Of a DNA stretch of 64,000 nt, positions 59,576 to 64,000 are shown piece by piece. Made by a program: the position numbers and the translations under genes. The stretch is from the NCBI GenBank assembly GCA_963711035.1, contig CAVQCN010000002.1, forward strand, positions 124,001 to 188,000, given 5' to 3'. This DNA comes from WHTK01 sp963711035 (lineage in GTDB: Bacteria > Chloroflexota > Dehalococcoidia > DSTF01 > WHTK01). A model generated the notes under the pieces. That model was not told the origin of the DNA, did not search any database, and saw only the letters and a program-made list of their open reading frames with translations. Position 1 is the first letter of the stretch; each line of letters opens with the position of its first letter.

Positions 59576-60556
59576 ATGTTGCCAAAAGTGTTCATCGACG
59601 GTGAGTCCGGCACTACCGGACTGCAGATTGCTCAGCGGCTCGACGCGCGCCGCGACATCGAGCTGCTGCGTCTCAGCGATGCGGAGCGTAAGGACCCGCA
59701 GCGTCGCGCCGCCATGCTCAACGAGGCAGATGTCTCCATCCTCTGCCTGCCGGACGACGCCGCCCGCGAGGCCGTCTCGCTGATCGAGAACGACCACGCC
59801 CGCGTCATCGACGCCTCCACGGCGCACCGTGTGGCGGAGGGCTGGACCTACGGCTTCCCGGAGTACGACATCTCCCGTCCGGCCGAGATCGCGGCTTCGA
59901 CTCGCGTCACGAACCCGGGCTGCTACGCCTGCGGCGCCATCTCCATGCTGCACCCGCTGGTCGAGGCGAACCTGCTGCCCGCTGACTATCCCGTCACGGT
60001 CAACGCCGTATCCGGCTACTCCGGCGGGGGCAAGAAGCTGATCGCGGCGTTCGAGGACCCGGACGCGCCGGATGCTACCGATAGCAACTACTACCTCTAC
60101 AGCCTCGACTTCGAGCACAAGCACGTGCCCGAGATTCAGAAGCACGGCTCGCTGACGAAGCGGCCCTTGTTCGTGCCCAGCGTCGGCCGCTTCGCGCAGG
60201 GCATGATCGTGAGCCTGCCGCTGCAGCTGTGGTCGCTGCCCGGCAACCCTTCGCCGCGCGACATCCACGACGCACTGGCCGAGCATTACGCCGGCGAAGG
60301 CGGCGCCAAGTCCGTGACCGTGGCGTCTTTTGCGGAGTCGGCGGCGATGACGGCGGTTGCGCCGCGTCTCAGCGGCACTCCGCACCTCGACGCCGAGGCC
60401 CTGACCAACAGCGACAACCTGACGATCCACGTCTTCGCCAACGAGACGCGCGAGCAGGCCGTCGTCTGCGCCGTGCTCGACAACCTGGGCAAGGGCGCAG
60501 CGGGCCAGGCGGTGCAGAACCTCGACCTGATGCTCGGTCTCGAAGACGCCGGCTAA
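59576..60556 (+). CDS. argC: N-acetyl-gamma-glutamyl-phosphate reductase, type 2
   Basis: The 326-residue NADPH enzyme starts KVFIDGESGTTGLQIAQRL, the signature of the shorter ArgC2 type. LCLPDDAAREAV, IDASTAHRVAEGWTYGFPEY, and the catalytic Cys in VTNPGCYACGAI follow. It reduces acetylglutamyl phosphate to the semialdehyde in arginine synthesis. It opens the argC-argJ-argB group. Confidence 0.95.
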   Translation: MLPKVFIDGESGTTGLQIAQRLDARRDIELLRLSDAERKDPQRRAAMLNEADVSILCLPDDAAREAVSLIENDHARVIDASTAHRVAEGWTYGFPEYDISRPAEIAASTRVTNPGCYACGAISMLHPLVEANLLPADYPVTVNAVSGYSGGGKKLIAAFEDPDAPDATDSNYYLYSLDFEHKHVPEIQKHGSLTKRPLFVPSVGRFAQGMIVSLPLQLWSLPGNPSPRDIHDALAEHYAGEGGAKSVTVASFAESAAMTAVAPRLSGTPHLDAEALTNSDNLTIHVFANETREQAVVCAVLDNLGKGAAGQAVQNLDLMLGLEDAG

Positions 60557-60681
60557 CCGTTCCTTGCAGTATCCGAACGTCGGCTCCGGCTGGCCCGCGA
60601 CTGAGGGCTCGGTCGGAGCCGATGCATTCCTCGCGATGATTGTTGGAGTCGAACAGGCAGCTTCTGGGAAGGAACACGCTG

Positions 60682-61893
60682 ATGAGCATTGAACCGATTG
60701 AGGGCGGCACGGTCACGAGCCCGCGCGGCTTCCTGGCGGGCGCAGTTGGCGCCGGCATCAAGACCACCGTCGGCGCGCTGGACCTGGGGCTCCTGTACTC
60801 GGAGCGCGATTGCACCGCGGCCGGCGTCTTCACGACGAACCTCGTGCGCTCGGGACCGGTCGACGTCAGCGAGAAGCGTGCTGCTGCCGGCGTGCTGCGC
60901 GGTATCGTCGCCAATTCGGGCAACGCAAACGCTCCCTTCAACCCGCAGGGAATCGCCGATGCGGAGGAGATGGCCGCGCTGGCGGCGATGAAGGTCGGCG
61001 TCAGCCCGGAGCTCATGGCCGTCGCCTCGACCGGCGTCACGGGTGTGCCGCTGCCGATCGACAAGGTCCGCGCCGGCCTGCCACGCGTCGAGCTCAGCGC
61101 CGACGGCGGCTCGACGTTCGCACACGCCATCATGACCACGGACACGTACGCCAAGGAATGCGCCGTCCGCGTGCGCCCCGAGAGCGGCGCCGCCTACACG
61201 GTGGGCGGTTGCTGCAAGGGCTCCGGCATGATCCACCCCAACATGGCGACCATGCTGGCCTACATCACCACCGACGCCGCCGTCGAGGCGGACCTGCTGC
61301 GGCAGCTCGTGCGCGAAACCGCCGACGCCACCTTCAACATGGTCACGGTCGACGGCGACACGTCCTGCAGCGACACGTTCCTCGTCTTCGCCAACGGCGA
61401 CTCCGGTATCGAGCCGATCCGCGCCGGTACGCCCGAGGCCGCCACCTTCCGCGAAGCGCTGCTCACCGTTGCGATCGAGCTCTCACGCAAGCTGGCACGC
61501 GACGGTGAAGGCGCCCAGCACCTGATCACGGTCGAGGTGCGTGGCGCTGCCACGTCGGCGGACGCGCGGCAACTGGCCCGCTGCGTGGCGCTTTCGTCCC
61601 TGGTGAAGACGGCGGTAACCGGCAACGACCCGAACTGGGGCCGCGTCCTCGTCGCGGCCGGTCGCAGCGGCGCGCCGATCGACGTGGCGCGCACCACCCT
61701 GACGCTGCAGGGCGAGGTGCTGTTCGACCAGGGCGCGGTCGTCCCGTTCGAGGAGACGGTGGTGCACGAGAAGATGAAGGTCGAAGAGGTCGTCATCGAG
61801 ATCGACCTGCGCCTGGGAGACGCCAACGCCACGGCTTGGGGCTGCGATCTGACGACGGACTACGTTCACATCAACGCGGACTACAGGACATAA
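60682..61893 (+). CDS. argJ: Ornithine acetyltransferase/N-acetylglutamate synthase ArgJ
   Basis: ATG 60682 with GGAAGGA eight bases upstream gives 403 residues. GFLAGAVGAGIK, NSGNANAPFN, and the self-cleavage site KGSGMIHPNMATMLAYITTD (Thr nucleophile after Ala) are typical. It recycles the acetyl group from acetylornithine to glutamate, and with the bifunctional form also makes acetylglutamate from acetyl-CoA. GNDPNWGRVL and the terminal HINADYRT are conserved. It is followed by a long hairpin. Confidence 0.96.
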   Translation: MSIEPIEGGTVTSPRGFLAGAVGAGIKTTVGALDLGLLYSERDCTAAGVFTTNLVRSGPVDVSEKRAAAGVLRGIVANSGNANAPFNPQGIADAEEMAALAAMKVGVSPELMAVASTGVTGVPLPIDKVRAGLPRVELSADGGSTFAHAIMTTDTYAKECAVRVRPESGAAYTVGGCCKGSGMIHPNMATMLAYITTDAAVEADLLRQLVRETADATFNMVTVDGDTSCSDTFLVFANGDSGIEPIRAGTPEAATFREALLTVAIELSRKLARDGEGAQHLITVEVRGAATSADARQLARCVALSSLVKTAVTGNDPNWGRVLVAAGRSGAPIDVARTTLTLQGEVLFDQGAVVPFEETVVHEKMKVEEVVIEIDLRLGDANATAWGCDLTTDYVHINADYRT

Positions 61894-61894
61894 G

Positions 61895-61968
61895 GAAGCG
61901 GGAACCAGGAACCTGGGCCCAGGAAACGGGCTCATTGTTCCCTGTTCCAGGTTCCTGGTTCCCGCTTC
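61895..61968. repeat. 74-bp hairpin element between argJ and argB
   Basis: Two 22-base arms (61895-61916 and 61947-61968) are perfect reverse complements; they begin GAAGCGGGAACCAGG. The 30-base centre itself has partial pairing (CAGGAAAC with GTTCCCTG). It starts one base after the argJ stop and ends 32 bases before argB. It may modulate argB expression or be a mobile palindromic repeat. Confidence 0.85.
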
Positions 61969-62000
61969 GCCATTTGGCAGTTGCGGCCGAATGCTCCACA

Positions 62001-62783
62001 ATGGCGAACGTGAGCAATCCCATCGTCGTCAAGATTGGCGGTAGCACTCTCGGCAGCCACGATACCGCCCTGGAGGACATCGCAGCCCTCAGCGCCGCCG
62101 GCGAGTCGATGATTCTCGTGCACGGCGGTGGCAGTGCCGCCACCGAGTGGCTCAAGATTCACGGCGTCGCCAGTCAGTTCGTCGACGGCCTGCGGGTCAC
62201 CGGCGAAGACTCGCTCGACGTCGTGGTCGCCGTCTTCGCCGGGCTGGTCAACAAGCAGATCGTCGCCGACCTGCGGACGCTGGGCGCGCCGGCCTTCGGG
62301 CTGTGCGGCGTCGACGGCGGCGTGCTGCACACGCGACAGCTGGACGAGCGCCTCGGCTTCGTTGGCGAGGTCACATCAATCGACCGCACGGCCCTCGATG
62401 TCCTCGTCGAAGGCGGGTTCCTGCCGGTGATGGCGCCGGTCGGTTTCTGGGAGCAGGAGCCGCGGCGCCTTATGAACGTCAATGCCGACACCGTCGCTGG
62501 CGAAGTCGCTGCGGCTGTCGGCGCCAGCCGGCTCGTCTTTCTCACCGACGTGGCTTACGTGCGCGACGCGGAGGGCAACCCGATCGCGCGCCTGGCCCCG
62601 CAGGACGTCGAACAGCTTATCGGGTCCGGAGTAGCATCCGGAGGCATGATTCCCAAGCTGCGGGCCGGCGCCCGCGCCGCGTCGGAGGGGGTGGCCTGTG
62701 ACATCATCGATGGACGTGAGGAGCATGCCCTGAGCCGTGCGCTGGAAGGCGCCGAGTCGGGGACCAGGGTCAGCGCCGACTAG
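62001..62783 (+). CDS. argB: Acetylglutamate kinase
   Basis: The 260-residue kinase has VVKIGGSTLGSHDTALEDIAAL, MILVHGGGSAATEWLKIHG, LVNKQIVADLRTLG, GFLPVMAPVGF, NVNADTVAGEVAAAVGASRLVFLTDV (residues 155-180) and GGMIPKLRAGARAASEGV. It phosphorylates N-acetylglutamate. The VSQFVDGLRVT stretch and absence of an N-terminal helix suggest the arginine-insensitive or LysZ-like form; this is uncertain. GTG 62010 is an alternative start. The next gene overlaps its stop. Confidence 0.93.
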   Translation: MANVSNPIVVKIGGSTLGSHDTALEDIAALSAAGESMILVHGGGSAATEWLKIHGVASQFVDGLRVTGEDSLDVVVAVFAGLVNKQIVADLRTLGAPAFGLCGVDGGVLHTRQLDERLGFVGEVTSIDRTALDVLVEGGFLPVMAPVGFWEQEPRRLMNVNADTVAGEVAAAVGASRLVFLTDVAYVRDAEGNPIARLAPQDVEQLIGSGVASGGMIPKLRAGARAASEGVACDIIDGREEHALSRALEGAESGTRVSAD

Positions 62784-64000
62784 TGAGCTTCAGCCGTTTC
62801 CCCGGCTCCGAAGGCGATGACCTGGGACCGCCGCCGCCGCCGTTCCGCATCAATCGCCGGCGCAACCTTCCCAACGTCAGCGGCATCAACCGCTGGGTTG
62901 CTCTCGTCATTGTCCTAATCCTCCTGTACATCGTCCTCAACACGGCCAAGAGTCTGTACATCGACTGGCTGTGGTTCGATGGCGTCGGCTTCCGCTCCGT
63001 CTACTCCAAGATCCTGGTTACGCGTCTCTACCTCTTCGTGGGCGGGGCCCTGATCTTCGCCGTCTACTTCGGGCTCAACCTGGCCATCGCGGGCCGCTCC
63101 GCCCTGCGCTCCTACGCCCCGGACATGAGCGAGGCGGAGGCCGCATCGCTGAAGCGCCTCTATCTCCTCGGCATCATCGCCGGCACGCTCTTCTTCGCCG
63201 TCATCTTCGGCACCATCGCTGCCGGGCAGTGGGACGTCATCCTGCGCTACCTCAACCGTGAGCCCTTCGGTGTTGTCGACCCGCAGTTCGGCAAAGACGT
63301 GGGCTTCTACGTCTTCACGCTGCCGGCCTTGCACTTCGTCTACAGCTGGCTCATGGGCGCCGCCATCCTGACGACGTTGGCCGTCGCGGGCCTCTACCTC
63401 ATGCGCTACCTCATCGTTGGCGCCGAAGGTACCGTGCAGCGCCGCACGCAGGCGCACCTCGTAGTGCTGCTGGTGGTGGTCGTGGGCCTGTTCATCGTTC
63501 GCTACTGGATCGATCGCTACGACCTCAGCCTCTCGCCGGGCGGCGTCGTGTTCGGCGCCACCTATACGGACGTGCACGCGCGCTTGCCGTTCATGTACGT
63601 CGGCATGTTCATGGGCTTCGTGACGATCGCGGCGCTGCTCGCGTCCATCTTCCGCGGCGGTATCACCCTGCCGGCCGCCGCGATGGGGCTCTGGGTCATC
63701 GTTGCCCTGTTCGGGAACGCGATTTACCCCGCGGCGATGCAGCGCTTCACCGTCGCGCCCAACGAGCTCGACAAGGAGGGGACGTACCTCCAGCGCAATA
63801 TCGAAATGACGAGACGCGCGTTCGCGCTCGACAAGATCGATGAGAAGCCGTACCCCGCAAATCCGTCCGTAACGCAGGCCGAGATCGACGACAACCCGGA
63901 CACGATCGGCAATATCCGTCTGCTAGACGTGGCACCGCTTCTCTCAACCTACGCCCAGATCCAGACTATCCGGCCTCTTTACGAATTTCGGGACGTCGAT
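62783..64000 (+). CDS. UPF0182 (COG1615) membrane protein, N-terminal part
   Basis: GTG 62783 overlaps the argB stop and the frame stays open for 406 codons to the window end. A Pro-rich cytoplasmic start (GPPPPPFRINRRR) leads to about seven membrane segments, with the family motif YIDWLWFDGVGFRSVYSKIL, DPQFGKDVGFYVFTLPALHFVYSW, and later MQRFTVAPNELDKEGTYLQRNIEMTRRAFAL, which begins the large extracellular domain. UPF0182 proteins of about 900 residues occur in actinobacteria, cyanobacteria and Chloroflexota; the function is unknown. Confidence 0.93.
   Translation, partial: MSFSRFPGSEGDDLGPPPPPFRINRRRNLPNVSGINRWVALVIVLILLYIVLNTAKSLYIDWLWFDGVGFRSVYSKILVTRLYLFVGGALIFAVYFGLNLAIAGRSALRSYAPDMSEAEAASLKRLYLLGIIAGTLFFAVIFGTIAAGQWDVILRYLNREPFGVVDPQFGKDVGFYVFTLPALHFVYSWLMGAAILTTLAVAGLYLMRYLIVGAEGTVQRRTQAHLVVLLVVVVGLFIVRYWIDRYDLSLSPGGVVFGATYTDVHARLPFMYVGMFMGFVTIAALLASIFRGGITLPAAAMGLWVIVALFGNAIYPAAMQRFTVAPNELDKEGTYLQRNIEMTRRAFALDKIDEKPYPANPSVTQAEIDDNPDTIGNIRLLDVAPLLSTYAQIQTIRPLYEFRDVD

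Noticed and set aside
1..64000. CRISPR array, prophage, tRNA or rRNA genes
   Set aside because: No regularly spaced repeats, phage genes or RNA gene sequences were recognised by reading; a tRNA scan was not possible here.

Overview
The window is about 64 kb of visibly high-G+C bacterial DNA. It carries a long division and cell-wall (dcw) cluster with ftsA, two adenosylcobalamin-dependent (class II) ribonucleotide reductases, molybdenum-cofactor genes, an Lhr-type helicase, a UPF0182 membrane protein and several apparently leaderless genes, and no outer-membrane biogenesis genes. This fits a Chloroflexota bacterium, perhaps Dehalococcoidia-like; the assignment is an inference from gene content. 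Six to seven conserved genes are broken by single-base indels, so either the assembly has residual indel errors or those genes are decaying.

Layout. 1-1979: end of a MetF-like gene, then fdhD and mobA. 1980-3019: a c-di-AMP (ydaO/yuaA) riboswitch in front of an unrecognised membrane protein. 3125-6757: a PEP mutase/isocitrate lyase-family gene and an MmgE/PrpD gene (both frameshifted), then a class III CoA-transferase on the other strand. 6.9-19.0 kb: an accessory island with AT-rich gaps. It holds a thymidylate-kinase-like gene, an MccF/LdcA-type S66 peptidase, two ABC-2 permeases, a glycerol-1-phosphate-dehydrogenase-like enzyme, queC, a PIG-L deacetylase, a GT4 glycosyltransferase, queD, queE, a methyltransferase, a nucleotidyltransferase-PqqD fusion, an unknown protein, and three members of a small-protein family. 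19-22.5 kb: NOP2/Sun methyltransferase, rplS, trmD, a lipoprotein, mogA. 22.8-39.2 kb: dcw cluster mraZ-rsmH-ftsL-ftsI-murF-mraY-murD-ftsW-murG-murC-murB-ddl-ftsQ-ftsA-ftsZ; murE is not in it. 39.5-48 kb: GNAT acetyltransferase, nrdR with two NrdR boxes over its promoter, two small genes, nrdJ, an RDD protein, a second nrdJ. 48-59.5 kb: DMT transporter, HtrA-like lipoprotein, BNR-repeat protein, Lhr helicase, DUF1786 protein, membrane protein, GT2. 59.5-64 kb: argC, argJ, argB and the start of a UPF0182 gene.

Most notable is the 6.9-19 kb island. QueD, QueE and QueC would make preQ0-type 7-deazaguanine. Their close coupling to a G1P-dehydrogenase-like enzyme, a deacetylase, a glycosyltransferase, a methyltransferase, a nucleotidyltransferase with a RiPP-recognition-like PqqD domain, an MccF-type peptidase and export permeases suggests a specialised pathway for a 7-deazaguanine-containing conjugate or nucleoside rather than tRNA queuosine. 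No tRNA, rRNA, CRISPR array or prophage was seen.
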